This document shows positions 43,240 through 52,067 of a stretch of DNA of 64,000 nt, piece by piece. Position 1 is the stretch's first letter. Each line of letters begins with the position of its first letter. This DNA is from Flavobacterium sp. LC2016-23 (GTDB lineage Bacteria; Bacteroidota; Bacteroidia; Flavobacteriales; Flavobacteriaceae), in assembly GCF_009674775.1 (NCBI RefSeq), contig NZ_WKKE01000015.1, forward strand, positions 62,001 through 126,000, given 5' to 3'. The notes beneath the pieces are model-generated. The model made no database searches and had not been told where the DNA came from. It saw nothing but the letters and a program-made list of their open reading frames with translations. Made by a program: the position numbers and the translations under genes.

Positions 43240-43746
43240 ATGAAAAGAATAAACATAACATTCAAATTTTTGCTGATTTGTACTGTAATTGTTTTTTGTT
43301 TTTTGACTTCCTGTCGTTCTAAACGACAGGAAACTCAAAAAGTCGATACGATTATCGAAACAACGAAGGAAAAAACTGTGAGCTATAGAGACACGATTCT
43401 ATACGCTCCAAAGTCAGAAACCAGTTTGAAGATTCCTGTATCCGACTTAACATTTAAACAGGATTTAAACAACGTTCAAAAGCCAAAAATCTTTACACAG
43501 AAAAACGGCAATGCTACCGCTAAAATTGTGGTTGTACTGGATTCTATCGAGGTGACCGCAACATGTGACAGTCTGGCGCTTGCTGCCAAAATTAAAAACA
43601 AGTTAGAGACAGAGTACAGGTTAAAAGAAGTTAATGATCAGATTAAAAAGGACACCAGTTCAGGCTGGACATTTTGGGATTTGATTATCGCTTTCGTGGT
43701 CGGTTTTCTAGCCTGTTTTATCCTTAAATTTTTTAAAGTCGTATGA
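43240..43746 (+). CDS. Probable unimolecular spanin (u-spanin)
   Basis: The N-terminus is a lipoprotein signal with lipobox FLTSC (lipid Cys 25). A periplasmic linker follows. The C-terminus has one transmembrane helix (WTFWDLIIAFVVGFLACFIL). Lipid anchor in the outer membrane plus inner-membrane helix is the hallmark of u-spanins such as T1 gp11, which disrupt the outer membrane. Its place right after the endolysin supports this. A perfect hairpin overlies the lipobox codons. It overlaps the sheath gene by 4 nt. Confidence 0.7.
   Translation: MKRINITFKFLLICTVIVFCFLTSCRSKRQETQKVDTIIETTKEKTVSYRDTILYAPKSETSLKIPVSDLTFKQDLNNVQKPKIFTQKNGNATAKIVVVLDSIEVTATCDSLALAAKIKNKLETEYRLKEVNDQIKKDTSSGWTFWDLIIAFVVGFLACFILKFFKVV
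43308..43332 (+). repeat. Perfect hairpin over the spanin lipobox codons
   Basis: Arms TTCCTGTCGTT (43308-43318) and AACGACAGGAA (43322-43332) pair perfectly around CTA. The stem lies inside the coding sequence for SCRSKRQE. There is no T run, so it is not a normal terminator. Confidence 0.85.
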
Positions 43747-44918
43747 GTTTACCAAATATAAAGTTTAATATTTCTAGCAGTGGTTTAGGACTATTACAGG
43801 CCGACATTCAAAAAATACCTGGATTCGTTTTAACGGGTGCTACTGTGACAGGATCAAACAAAGTTACAGTTGGAACGTCTTATCAAATTTTTTCACTAGA
43901 AGAGGCGGTTAATTTAGGTATTGAAGAGACGGGAACAAATGCTTTTGCTTACAGCCATCTTAAAAGCTTTTATGATGAAGCTAAAAAAGGTGCTGAGTTA
44001 TGGTTCATGCTAGTTCCTTCCACCATTACATTAGAAGATCAAGCGGATTTAACTAAGAGTTATGCAAAGAAATTGTTATCTGATGCATCCGGTAAAATTA
44101 GAATTTTAGGTCTCTTAAAGAAATCCGGCACTACTGAAACAATTACAAATGGCCTTGATAATGATACGCATTTGGCGGTTGTTAAAGCTCAGGCATTAGC
44201 ACAAAATTTTAGCGATCGTTATTTTCCAGTGCGTGTTTTGATTTCAGGAAACAAATTTGACGGTCTTGTAGCAAATCTTAAAGATTACTCGACAACTGAT
44301 TACAATAAAGTTTCAATTCTAATCGCAAACAATGACGGTTCTAAAGAAGCTTCAATCGGTTTGGCATTGGGAAGATTGGCCAGCATTCCAACGCAAAGAA
44401 AGATAAGCCGTGTAAAAGACGGGGCTGTAGAACCTTTCGCTGCATACTTTACAAATGGTGAACCAATTTCTACATTGGATACTGCTTGGGATGCAATCGA
44501 CACCAAAAATTACACTTTCTTAAGAAGTTTTGCTAATAAATCCGGATTCTATTTTACTGGAGACAAGACGTTGACCAAATCTACAGATGACTTTAATAGC
44601 CTTGCGCGGGGTTTGGTAATGGATGAAGCTATTTTAATTGCTTACACTACTCTTGTAGAAGAGCTTTCAGATGAAATTCCCGTGACTGAAACCGGAACGA
44701 TCCACCCGGCAATTATCAAAGGATGGCAGAACTCAATCGAACGTCAAATAGACGGTCTTATGGTTGAACCCGGCAAACTTTCAGGAGTTAAAGCATTTAT
44801 TGATGCAAATCAAGATGTATTAGTTTCAAATAACGTGGATGTTCAACTTCAATTATTACCTGTTGGATATTCAGATTTCATAACTGTGAACATAGGATTC
44901 ACAACAACACTTGAATAA
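43743..44918 (+). CDS. Tail sheath protein (DUF2586 / Mu gpL-like)
   Basis: This is the contractile sheath subunit, which shows the prophage builds a myovirus-type tail. At 391 residues, with a late domain containing NSLARGLVMDEAILIAYTTL and GTIHPAIIKGWQNSIERQID, typical of this sheath family. The tube gene follows with a 1-nt overlap. Confidence 0.8.
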   Translation: MSLPNIKFNISSSGLGLLQADIQKIPGFVLTGATVTGSNKVTVGTSYQIFSLEEAVNLGIEETGTNAFAYSHLKSFYDEAKKGAELWFMLVPSTITLEDQADLTKSYAKKLLSDASGKIRILGLLKKSGTTETITNGLDNDTHLAVVKAQALAQNFSDRYFPVRVLISGNKFDGLVANLKDYSTTDYNKVSILIANNDGSKEASIGLALGRLASIPTQRKISRVKDGAVEPFAAYFTNGEPISTLDTAWDAIDTKNYTFLRSFANKSGFYFTGDKTLTKSTDDFNSLARGLVMDEAILIAYTTLVEELSDEIPVTETGTIHPAIIKGWQNSIERQIDGLMVEPGKLSGVKAFIDANQDVLVSNNVDVQLQLLPVGYSDFITVNIGFTTTLE

Positions 44919-45334
44919 TGGCAGATTATAGTAGTAAAAATTATTCTTGGAACGATATTTCTATTGCGCTTGGCGGTAGAATTATTGAAGGCGTGGACGA
45001 AGTTGAGTACACCGCTAAACAGGAAAAAACGGTTTTACGTGGACGTGGAACAATAGGTCATAAAATCGTCCGAGGAAATAAAGATTTTGAGGGCAAAATC
45101 GTCTTATGGCAAAGTGAAGTTGAGGCCATGATTAAAGATGCACCCAACAATGATATTCTAGCTTTAAACTTCGATATCATTTGGAGTTTTACCCCAAATG
45201 ATGGTGGCGCAACTGTGACAGATGTACTTGTAAGTTGTGAGGTAAAGGAATATAAGAAAGGAATGAAACAAGGCGATCAAAACATGCTAGTAGAATTACC
45301 GATTATTTTCTTAGACATTAAGCATCAACAATAA
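44918..45334 (+). CDS. Tail tube protein
   Basis: 138-residue beta-rich protein directly after the sheath gene. YSWNDISIALGGRIIEGVDE and a later DFEGKIVLWQSEVEAM fit the tube-protein beta-barrel pattern. A terminator-like hairpin follows before the tail chaperones, which would keep tube and sheath mRNA more abundant than the downstream genes. Confidence 0.75.
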   Translation: MADYSSKNYSWNDISIALGGRIIEGVDEVEYTAKQEKTVLRGRGTIGHKIVRGNKDFEGKIVLWQSEVEAMIKDAPNNDILALNFDIIWSFTPNDGGATVTDVLVSCEVKEYKKGMKQGDQNMLVELPIIFLDIKHQQ

Positions 45335-45356
45335 GATACACATTCTCAAATATTCA

Positions 45357-45393
45357 AAAACCATTCTTTATCTATAAAGAATGGTTTTTTTTA
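45357..45393 (+). terminator. Internal terminator between tail tube and tail chaperone genes
   Basis: A 12-bp stem AACCATTCTTTA / TAAAGAATGGTT (45359-45370 with 45375-45386, loop TCTA) followed by a T run. It sits inside the rightward late operon, so it is probably leaky. Confidence 0.85.
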
Positions 45394-45406
45394 AAACTAA
45401 AAAGCA

Positions 45407-46000
45407 ATGAAAACAACAGAATCAAAACCAGCAATTGACGAAACTATAAAATTAAAGGTCGTAATCGACGAAAAACAAATTAGCGAATGGAAAGCTAAGT
45501 TTGGCGGAGTTTACGAATTACCTGTAGAAGACAAAACGGCCTATCTGAGAGAGCCAACAATGAAAGATTACAGACGTGCATTTAATGCGATGTCAAACGG
45601 AGATCTTGCATTTGGAGAAGAATTAATAACCTGTTTATTTATCGGAGGAGATGAAGAAATAAAAACCAATGATGAATATTTTTTTCCTGCAAGAAAAGAA
45701 ATTCGTGATTTCTTCAATTATGATGAAGCGGAAATTCAATCAGAAGGAAATAATTCCATTATTACTATCGGTGAATTTAAGTGCAAAGTCAGAATCATTA
45801 CACGTAATGATATAAAAATTGCCGAAAAGAAAAACCCAAGCGGTAAAGCCTTTGTAACTCAGGAAAAGTTGTTCGAAGCAATCTGTATCGAGAAAGATGA
45901 AGTTTTTAATGATAGAGATAATGCTTCCATAAGAATGCCATTATTTCAGGCGATTGAAAAATTGCAAAACAAAAAAGTTGCTTCGCTAAAAAAGCTTTAG
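45407..46000 (+). CDS. Tail assembly chaperone, short product (Mu gp41 / lambda G analogue)
   Basis: The 197-residue protein fills the place of the chaperone that binds the tape measure before tube polymerisation. Near its stop the frame passes through A AAA AAG (45988-45994), from which a -1 shift gives the extended product. The N-terminal PAIDETIKLKVVIDEKQISE region is acidic and helical. Identification relies on position and the frameshift arrangement, which is diagnostic for this gene pair. Confidence 0.8.
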   Translation: MKTTESKPAIDETIKLKVVIDEKQISEWKAKFGGVYELPVEDKTAYLREPTMKDYRRAFNAMSNGDLAFGEELITCLFIGGDEEIKTNDEYFFPARKEIRDFFNYDEAEIQSEGNNSIITIGEFKCKVRIITRNDIKIAEKKNPSGKAFVTQEKLFEAICIEKDEVFNDRDNASIRMPLFQAIEKLQNKKVASLKKL

Positions 46001-46031
46001 ACGAGGCGGTCATTGATAGAAATGACGCCTC
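45988..46031 (+). other. Programmed -1 ribosomal frameshift signal
   Basis: The slippery heptamer A AAA AAG (45988-45994) is in the correct frame. After 8 nt comes a stem of 11 pairs with one bulged G: GAGGCG-G-TCATT (46003-46014), loop GATAGA, AATGACGCCTC (46021-46031). The zero-frame stop TAG at 45998-46000 lies in the spacer. Confidence 0.85.
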
Positions 46032-46218
46032 ATCCTTCGATTTTGTTCACACAAATAAAGAAGGAACAATGTCTTTAAAAATTAGGCTTCTGGATGCCTA
46101 CTTAAAGTATTACATGCACATTAGAAATCCGCATAAATTGAGTGATCGATCTTGGTGTGAAGAGGTTCAGAACCTTCATTATATAAGAACAAAAGAAAAA
46201 GAAAATTCACAAGTATGA
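45994..46218 (+). CDS. Tail chaperone extension read by -1 frameshift (lambda T analogue)
   Basis: In the -1 frame the sequence stays open from the heptamer to TGA 46216-46218, adding 74 residues (ALDEAVIDRNDASSFDFVHT...) to 196 shared ones for a 270-residue fusion. There is no independent start near the 5' end; an internal ATG at about 46069 exists but would drop the conserved junction. The stop overlaps the tape-measure start as ATGA. This reproduces the G/GT arrangement of long-tailed phages. Confidence 0.8.
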   Translation, partial: ALDEAVIDRNDASSFDFVHTNKEGTMSLKIRLLDAYLKYYMHIRNPHKLSDRSWCEEVQNLHYIRTKEKENSQV

Positions 46219-48047
46219 ACGCCTACACATTTATTGTAAACTTAAGAAACTATGCAAGCAATGCGCTTAATCAGATAGCAACGTCAGTTGGTCATACCAT
46301 CAACAATGTTAGAGGTTTAAACAATAACCTTAATCAGGTTCAGGCAACATCATCAAGTCTTTCCGGTACGCTTAATAAACTGAAAGGTATAATAACCAGC
46401 GTCTTTGCGTTAACGGCCATTTGGTCGTTTACTAATAAGGTTATTGAAGCCCGGGCGGAATATGAAAAATTCAATGCCGTCTTAACGAATACCTTTCAAT
46501 CTGATAAAGTTGGAGCTGCAGCTTTATATATGTTAAATGATTTCGCAGCTAAAACACCGTTTGCATTGAATGAACTTACGGGTTCATTTGTAAAGCTTGT
46601 CAACCGGGGTGTTTTACCCACACAGGCCGAACTTAAAAATCTGGGCGATTTAGCCTCTTCACAAGGAAAAGGTTTTGATCAGCTAACTGAAGCGATGCTC
46701 GATGCCCAAACAGGTGAATTTGAGAGGTTAAAAGAATTTGGTATTAAGGCCAGTAAAAGCGGTGATATGGTAAAGCTATCTTTTAAAGGCGTCACGAAGG
46801 AAGTTAAAAACAATTCAGATGCCATTACAGAAGCTTTACTACAATACGGACAAATGAAAGGCGTGGCCGGATCGATGGAAGCCGTATCAAAAACATTAGG
46901 CGGGAAAATTTCAAATCTTGGTGATCAGTGGAATACCTTTTTAGTTGCTATCGGTGGCGAATCAGGGGAAATTTTCACAGGGGCACTAACAATTCTAAGT
47001 GTTGGCTTAGCTTTTTTAAGTGACAATTTAGCTTATATCTCAGAATGGTTCTCAATACTTTTTGAAATGATACGACCTGTAATAATATCGTTAAGTGAAT
47101 TTGTAAGAGTGGCCTTTGGAATAAACGACGCTAGTGACGCTCTTGGAATATTTGGAAATGTCATGATCGGTATTTTGCTGGGAATTGACTGGTTGACAAC
47201 CGGATTGCGAACTGTAATTGATATTCTAACTCCTTTCGCTCGTGAAATTATAATATTAACATCCGCTTGGTGGCTCTGGAACAATGCTATTGGTGTGTTT
47301 AATGCCTTAATGCTTGTAAACCCGGTTACTTGGATTGTGTTGGGTATTATGGCTCTTATTGTAGTCATTGGAATGGTTATGAAGTACACCAGTGGTTGGG
47401 GTGAAAGCTGGCAACATACGGTCAAAGGTGCGGGTTTTGTATGGCAGACATTCACTGATTATGCAAAATTAGGTTTCATTTCATTAATTAACAGTGTAAT
47501 GATTGGTATTGATAAAATAAAACTTGGTTGGTATAAATTCAAAGATGCCGTTGGCATGGGCGATTCAACCGAAAATCAGAAAATGATCGCTCAGATTGCT
47601 GGAGATGTTGAAGCAAGAAAAAAAGCGATCACTGACGGTTACAAAAAAATGGTTGACAGTGCCTCGAAAGCTAAGAATGAATTTAGTCAGGTAGGAATAA
47701 AAGTTGACACCAACGGAATTAAAAGAGATTTCCAAGCTCTAAAGGATAGGTTTAGTAATGCCGGAGCAAAGAAAAACGGAGGCACTGCTGCCTATGATGA
47801 TTATTTGTCTAAAAACAAAGGTCTTGCGGGTGCTGCCGGAAAAGGTCAGGATTCAAAGGACAAAAAAGACACTATTGTTTCCGGTGGTTCTAAAATGACA
47901 CACATAACGATAAACATCGGAAAGCTTCAGGACGATACTAAAATATTTGTGGAAAATACTGAAAAAGGTCTTGAGAGTTTAGGAGAAAAAGTTCAGGAAA
48001 TGTTACTCAGGGCGGTTAACAGTGTAAATCAAATGCAAACAGACTAA
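46215..48047 (+). CDS. Tail tape measure protein (Mu gp42-like)
   Basis: 610 residues with a helical N-terminal region, a phage tail tape-measure core (ALYMLNDFAAKTPFALNELT, AMLDAQTGEFERLKEFGIKA), several hydrophobic segments at about 255-400 and a charged helical C-terminus. It sets tail length; by the usual 1.5 A per residue the tail would be near 90 nm. The start codon overlaps the frameshift product's stop. Overlaps the next gene by 1 nt. Confidence 0.9.
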   Translation: MNAYTFIVNLRNYASNALNQIATSVGHTINNVRGLNNNLNQVQATSSSLSGTLNKLKGIITSVFALTAIWSFTNKVIEARAEYEKFNAVLTNTFQSDKVGAAALYMLNDFAAKTPFALNELTGSFVKLVNRGVLPTQAELKNLGDLASSQGKGFDQLTEAMLDAQTGEFERLKEFGIKASKSGDMVKLSFKGVTKEVKNNSDAITEALLQYGQMKGVAGSMEAVSKTLGGKISNLGDQWNTFLVAIGGESGEIFTGALTILSVGLAFLSDNLAYISEWFSILFEMIRPVIISLSEFVRVAFGINDASDALGIFGNVMIGILLGIDWLTTGLRTVIDILTPFAREIIILTSAWWLWNNAIGVFNALMLVNPVTWIVLGIMALIVVIGMVMKYTSGWGESWQHTVKGAGFVWQTFTDYAKLGFISLINSVMIGIDKIKLGWYKFKDAVGMGDSTENQKMIAQIAGDVEARKKAITDGYKKMVDSASKAKNEFSQVGIKVDTNGIKRDFQALKDRFSNAGAKKNGGTAAYDDYLSKNKGLAGAAGKGQDSKDKKDTIVSGGSKMTHITINIGKLQDDTKIFVENTEKGLESLGEKVQEMLLRAVNSVNQMQTD

Positions 48048-48646
48048 TGGCTCAGTTTAATATAAAGGAAATACTTATAAGGGCTGCATTAGACTATGTT
48101 GGCCCACATTTCCCGGACTGGTGGAAAAAGAACAAACAAAAGTATGGTTTGCCGGATTTGAGTGCTATAAACTCGAAACAACTTTTAGGAGCAAAATATT
48201 TCATGCAATTGAAATTATCCTATAAAGGTCAGGTTTTTATGTTGCCAAATGAGCCTTTGGTTTCTATTGGTTTGACAAAGACAATTGTTAAAACTGTCAC
48301 TGTTGGAAAATACAAAAAAGGAACTGTAAAAGAGTATATCAATACAGATGATTATATAATCTCAATTAAAGGTGTTTGTGTCGATAAGTATGATCCGGAA
48401 ATCTATCCTTCGGATCAAGTGAAATCGTTAAATGAATTAGTAGATATCAACGATGCGCTGCAAGTCGAGGAAAACGCCTTTTTTGAGCTTTTCGGAATCA
48501 GAAGCATAGTAATTGAAGATATTCAATTTGATGAAATGATAGGTGAATCCGGAATGCAGAAATACACAATGAAAGCAATTAGTGACACCGATTTCTTTGC
48601 GGATTTAAACGAAAAAGACAAAACAAAAATTAATCTACTGGCATAA
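48047..48646 (+). CDS. Tail/baseplate protein, DUF6046-like
   Basis: 199 residues. The pattern QLKLSYKGQVFMLPNEPLVS followed by KTIVKTVTVGKYKKGTVKEY matches a Bacteroidota phage family I know as DUF6046. It stands between the tape measure and the hub gene, where other phages encode the LysM-type tube-baseplate joint (Mu N region). Role inferred from position. Confidence 0.6.
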   Translation: MAQFNIKEILIRAALDYVGPHFPDWWKKNKQKYGLPDLSAINSKQLLGAKYFMQLKLSYKGQVFMLPNEPLVSIGLTKTIVKTVTVGKYKKGTVKEYINTDDYIISIKGVCVDKYDPEIYPSDQVKSLNELVDINDALQVEENAFFELFGIRSIVIEDIQFDEMIGESGMQKYTMKAISDTDFFADLNEKDKTKINLLA

Positions 48647-49611
48647 TGTTTATACTCGAGGGAAAGGCTGAAATAGGCGATTTTGTTTTTAATGCAGTCA
48701 ATGATATTGAAATTACAAAATCAGTTGAAGACATGGGAGACACTGCTATTATTAAACTCCCTACTCGTTTTAAAGTTAAACAAAACGGTGAACAGAAATA
48801 TACTGAAAATGCCATTAAAGTCGGTGATCCGGTTAAGATCACTTTAGGCTATGAAGGTAAATATTCAGGTGTTGAATTTGTAGGTTACGTCAAAAAGATA
48901 AGCCCAAAAATTCCTTTAGAAATACATTGCGAAGATGCCATTTGGTTACTAAGACGTAAAAACATTACCAAGACTTGGGAAAAAACAAACATGAAGGAAA
49001 TACTTCAGGAAGTTGTAAAAGATACTCCAGTTCAATTAGATGAGAGAATTCCAGATGTCCAGCTGAATAAATGGATTATCAAAAATGCTAATGGAACGCA
49101 AGTTTTAGAAAGTCTTAAAAAGGACTTATTAATGTCTGTTTTTATTACAGATGATGGAAAGCTCTATTGCGGCTTACAGCAGCTAACCAACATCGGGCAA
49201 ACAGTGGTTTATGATTTGAATTTTAACCTGGTCGAAAACAGCCTTGAATTTAAGAGCAAGGAAGACCGGAAAATTAAAATTAAATACACTTACATCGATG
49301 CTGCCAATAAAAGACAAAGCATTGAGGTTGGTGATCCTGATGGCGAACAAAGAGAATACCATACATCTGTAATATCAGATATGAAAAAGCTTGAAGAAAT
49401 GGCGAAAGCCGAAATTGAAAAGTTGAAGTATGACGGGTTTGATGGTGATGTAACAAGTTTTTTAATACCGTTTGCAACCCGTGGAATGAAGGCAAAATTT
49501 ATAGATAGCGAACATCCTAACCGGGAAGGTAACTATTTTATAAAGAAAGTCGTCACCACTTTCGGAACTGGAGGCGCAAGAAGAAAAGTAACTATAGGAG
49601 GTCGTTTATAA
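48646..49611 (+). CDS. Baseplate hub protein (Mu gp44 / gpD-like, T4 gp27 fold)
   Basis: 321 residues with the hub-type pattern of two barrel domains joined by helices: KVGDPVKITLGYEGKYSGVE, a central IHCEDAIWLLRRKNITKTW, and a C-terminal GNYFIKKVVTTFGTGGARRK. The hub forms a trimer that connects the tube to the spike. It overlaps its neighbours by 1 nt on each side. Confidence 0.75.
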   Translation: MFILEGKAEIGDFVFNAVNDIEITKSVEDMGDTAIIKLPTRFKVKQNGEQKYTENAIKVGDPVKITLGYEGKYSGVEFVGYVKKISPKIPLEIHCEDAIWLLRRKNITKTWEKTNMKEILQEVVKDTPVQLDERIPDVQLNKWIIKNANGTQVLESLKKDLLMSVFITDDGKLYCGLQQLTNIGQTVVYDLNFNLVENSLEFKSKEDRKIKIKYTYIDAANKRQSIEVGDPDGEQREYHTSVISDMKKLEEMAKAEIEKLKYDGFDGDVTSFLIPFATRGMKAKFIDSEHPNREGNYFIKKVVTTFGTGGARRKVTIGGRL

Positions 49612-50114
49612 TGGAAAAACAATTACAAGATGCTTTTAGAAACCTTCGAAAAAGAGACGTTGATACTTTTCCGGGAACTGTAATCGCGGTCGATAAAACC
49701 AAAGGAACGTGTATTGTTTCAGACGATCAGATTGAATATACAGACGTGCGATTGTCTTCTGTAATTGATGGAAAGGAAAACAAATTTTTTCTGTTTCCAG
49801 CTGTCGGCAGTTCGGTTTTAGTTAGTCCTATTCAGGAAGATCTTAAAAAATTATATGTCGAAGCCTATTCTGAAATTGAAAGTTTAGATCTCAATGTTAA
49901 AACAGTTCAATTTCGAATTACTGAATCAGGTTTTTTATTAAAAAAAGAAAATGAGACATTGAAAAGTCTGGTTTCTGACTTATTAACCGCTGTTGAACAA
50001 ATGAAATTTTTGGTCACGACAACGGGTGGAACTGGAAACACTACCACATTAGTAAATGCAGCACAATTTTCCAGTGTTAAAGATAGGTTTAATCAGTTTT
50101 TAAATGATGTTTAA
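49611..50114 (+). CDS. Baseplate spike-type protein (Mu gp45 / gpV-like)
   Basis: 167 residues. The first ~90 have an OB-fold-like beta pattern (FPGTVIAVDKTKGTCIVSDD). The C-terminal half (LLKKENETLKSLVSDLLTAV) is helical rather than the beta-helix needle of Mu gp45, so it may carry a separate tip. Position after the hub gene supports a spike or spike-chaperone role. Confidence 0.6.
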   Translation: MEKQLQDAFRNLRKRDVDTFPGTVIAVDKTKGTCIVSDDQIEYTDVRLSSVIDGKENKFFLFPAVGSSVLVSPIQEDLKKLYVEAYSEIESLDLNVKTVQFRITESGFLLKKENETLKSLVSDLLTAVEQMKFLVTTTGGTGNTTTLVNAAQFSSVKDRFNQFLNDV

Positions 50115-50504
50115 ATGAAAGAAGTAATATTAAATGTATCCGCATTTATCGCAACAATAGGCAGTACCGGGTATTTTACATTTCTCTTTACAAGAGCTAA
50201 AAATAGACAGGATGTTGAAAAGTTAAAAATTGAAATAGTTCAAGCGCAAAAGGCTGCCATATCAACTGAAATTGATAACGATATCAAATTATCCGGTCAT
50301 TACAAAGAGATCTTAGATGACCTTAAACAACGATATGAGTATAGATACAAAGAATTTGAAGACATACTGAATCGTAAGATCTCAATGCTCGAAGAGGAAT
50401 TAAAGTTAAAGGATCGAAAGATCAGACTTCAACAGCTCGAAATAACTCAGTTAAAAAAGGAAAACCAACAATTAAGAAGTCATGCAATCAACAGTTCTAC
50501 ATAA
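50115..50504 (+). CDS. Membrane-anchored coiled-coil protein (129 aa)
   Basis: One N-terminal transmembrane helix (VSAFIATIGSTGYFTFLF), then a long coiled coil to the end. The layout resembles inner-membrane lysis or spanin-like proteins, but it also occurs in unrelated phage proteins. It lies within the baseplate genes and overlaps the next gene by 23 nt. Confidence 0.6.
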   Translation: MKEVILNVSAFIATIGSTGYFTFLFTRAKNRQDVEKLKIEIVQAQKAAISTEIDNDIKLSGHYKEILDDLKQRYEYRYKEFEDILNRKISMLEEELKLKDRKIRLQQLEITQLKKENQQLRSHAINSST

Positions 50505-50772
50505 TCAAAATTTATTTGACATATCCCTTCAGGTCAACGGAAATGTGCTAACTGTTTTTGAATTGGCTTTATTAAATGGAATATCACCAACAGATAACAT
50601 TAATCCTGCTCAAAAATTGGAAGTTGTAAAAAGTGAACTGATAGTTCAGGAAGTAGTTGACTATTTTATTAATAAGCAACATGTAATTGCAACAGGAGGA
50701 GTTGATGGGCTGGAAGTGCGTCCAACCGGAATAGGTTATATGATAATTGGTAATGATTTTATAGTAGGTTAA
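50482..50772 (+). CDS. LysM-like / tail protein X-type protein (96 aa)
   Basis: The protein shows a LysM-like layout, with NLFDISLQVNGNVLTVFELA, LLNGISPTDNINPAQKLEVV and a spacing close to tail protein X. Such small proteins join tube and baseplate. The start at 50482 overlaps the upstream gene by 23 nt. Confidence 0.6.
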   Translation: MQSTVLHNQNLFDISLQVNGNVLTVFELALLNGISPTDNINPAQKLEVVKSELIVQEVVDYFINKQHVIATGGVDGLEVRPTGIGYMIIGNDFIVG

Positions 50773-50773
50773 A

Positions 50774-51613
50774 ATGGCAAGACAAATAGAAATAATTCAG
50801 AAAGAAATTTTAGATAGTATTGCTTCAGATGAAAATTTAGCAGCTATGAATTCCACAAGTAAGGTCGCTTTTTATCGTCTGATTACTTATATCGTAGCTT
50901 TTTCAGCATGGACTTTAGAAAAGCTTTTTGACATTCACAAAAAGGAGATTGACACAGCAATTTACGAACAAAAATCAGGTAGACCGTCTTGGTATAAAAA
51001 CATGGCATTAGCTTTTCAACATGGTTTTGATTTAGTAGTAGATACCGACAAATTTGATAATACAGGATACACAGACGATCAGATTGAAGCGTCAAAAATT
51101 ATACAATATTGTTCGGTTAAAGAATCAGCAGAAAGTAATCGATTAATAATCAAAGTGGCCAGCGAGCATGACGATTTATTGACACCATTAACTGATATAG
51201 AAATCACAAGTTTCACACAATATCTGAATGAAATAAAATACGCTGGTGTTAAAATCAATGTTGTAAATAATCCGGCTGATTTGTTACGATTGGATATGGA
51301 CATCTATATAGATGTTTTGGTGATTGATGAAAACGGGAATAGTATCGTTAATGGAGGAAAGCCTGTCGAAAATGCTATTAAAAGCTACATGAAATCCTTG
51401 CCTTTTGATGGTGAATTAGTGATTAATGATCTCATTGAAAAATTAAGAGCTGTGGATGGTGTAATTAATGCACATATCAAAACAGCCGAATCAAGCTATT
51501 ACGACACATTGACTGTGGCTTATTTGCCATTTGCTCCAATAAATGTAAAAACTATACCTGTTGCGGGGTACTTTGAAATAGTAAATTTTGATAATGTGAG
51601 TTATGTGGTATAA
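50774..51613 (+). CDS. Baseplate J-like protein (Mu gp47-like)
   Basis: 279 residues with the wedge-protein pattern of baseplate J: a helical N-terminus (FYRLITYIVAFSAWTLEKLF), then IKVASEHDDLLTPLTDIEIT and a C-terminal VDGVINAHIKTAESSYYD segment. It builds the baseplate wedge. Overlaps the next gene by 11 nt. Confidence 0.8.
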   Translation: MARQIEIIQKEILDSIASDENLAAMNSTSKVAFYRLITYIVAFSAWTLEKLFDIHKKEIDTAIYEQKSGRPSWYKNMALAFQHGFDLVVDTDKFDNTGYTDDQIEASKIIQYCSVKESAESNRLIIKVASEHDDLLTPLTDIEITSFTQYLNEIKYAGVKINVVNNPADLLRLDMDIYIDVLVIDENGNSIVNGGKPVENAIKSYMKSLPFDGELVINDLIEKLRAVDGVINAHIKTAESSYYDTLTVAYLPFAPINVKTIPVAGYFEIVNFDNVSYVV

Positions 51614-52067
51614 TATAGATTATCAAAAATTAGTATTGATTTTAACTCCGACCTTTAAAAGAAAGAAAGCAACAATCGCTTTTTTTAATTGTTTGGTCTT
51701 ACCAATATCTAAACTTCATTATCAATGGAAATTAAAAAGATTAGATGATTGGTATAAACTAAATCATACTGGACAGGTCTGTTATCTAAGAAAAGTTCTC
51801 AATGATAATCTTGACCCATCCTTAAGACGTATTTACATTGGCGAAGGAAACTCATTTCCCCGAAAATATATTTACACCCGCGCTGAAAAAAAACCGGTAT
51901 TCCTCGGTAAGATGTTCATCTATCAAAATGCCGAATATTTAGGTACAGGTTCGGATTTTAATGTTTACGTACCATCTGAAATTATAGAAAAATCAAAACA
52001 TCAATTAGATGCCCTGATTGTTTTTTACAAACTGGCTTCGAAAAGATACAAAATATATCCAATATGA
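51603..52067 (+). CDS. Tail protein, Mu gp48 position (154 aa)
   Basis: The 154-residue basic protein lies between the J-like and fibre genes, where Mu encodes gp48. I see no strong family similarity: KLHYQWKLKRLDDWYKLNH and RRIYIGEGNSFPRKYIYTR are its most distinctive parts. Role inferred from position. Overlaps the fibre gene by 4 nt. Confidence 0.55.
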   Translation: MWYNIDYQKLVLILTPTFKRKKATIAFFNCLVLPISKLHYQWKLKRLDDWYKLNHTGQVCYLRKVLNDNLDPSLRRIYIGEGNSFPRKYIYTRAEKKPVFLGKMFIYQNAEYLGTGSDFNVYVPSEIIEKSKHQLDALIVFYKLASKRYKIYPI

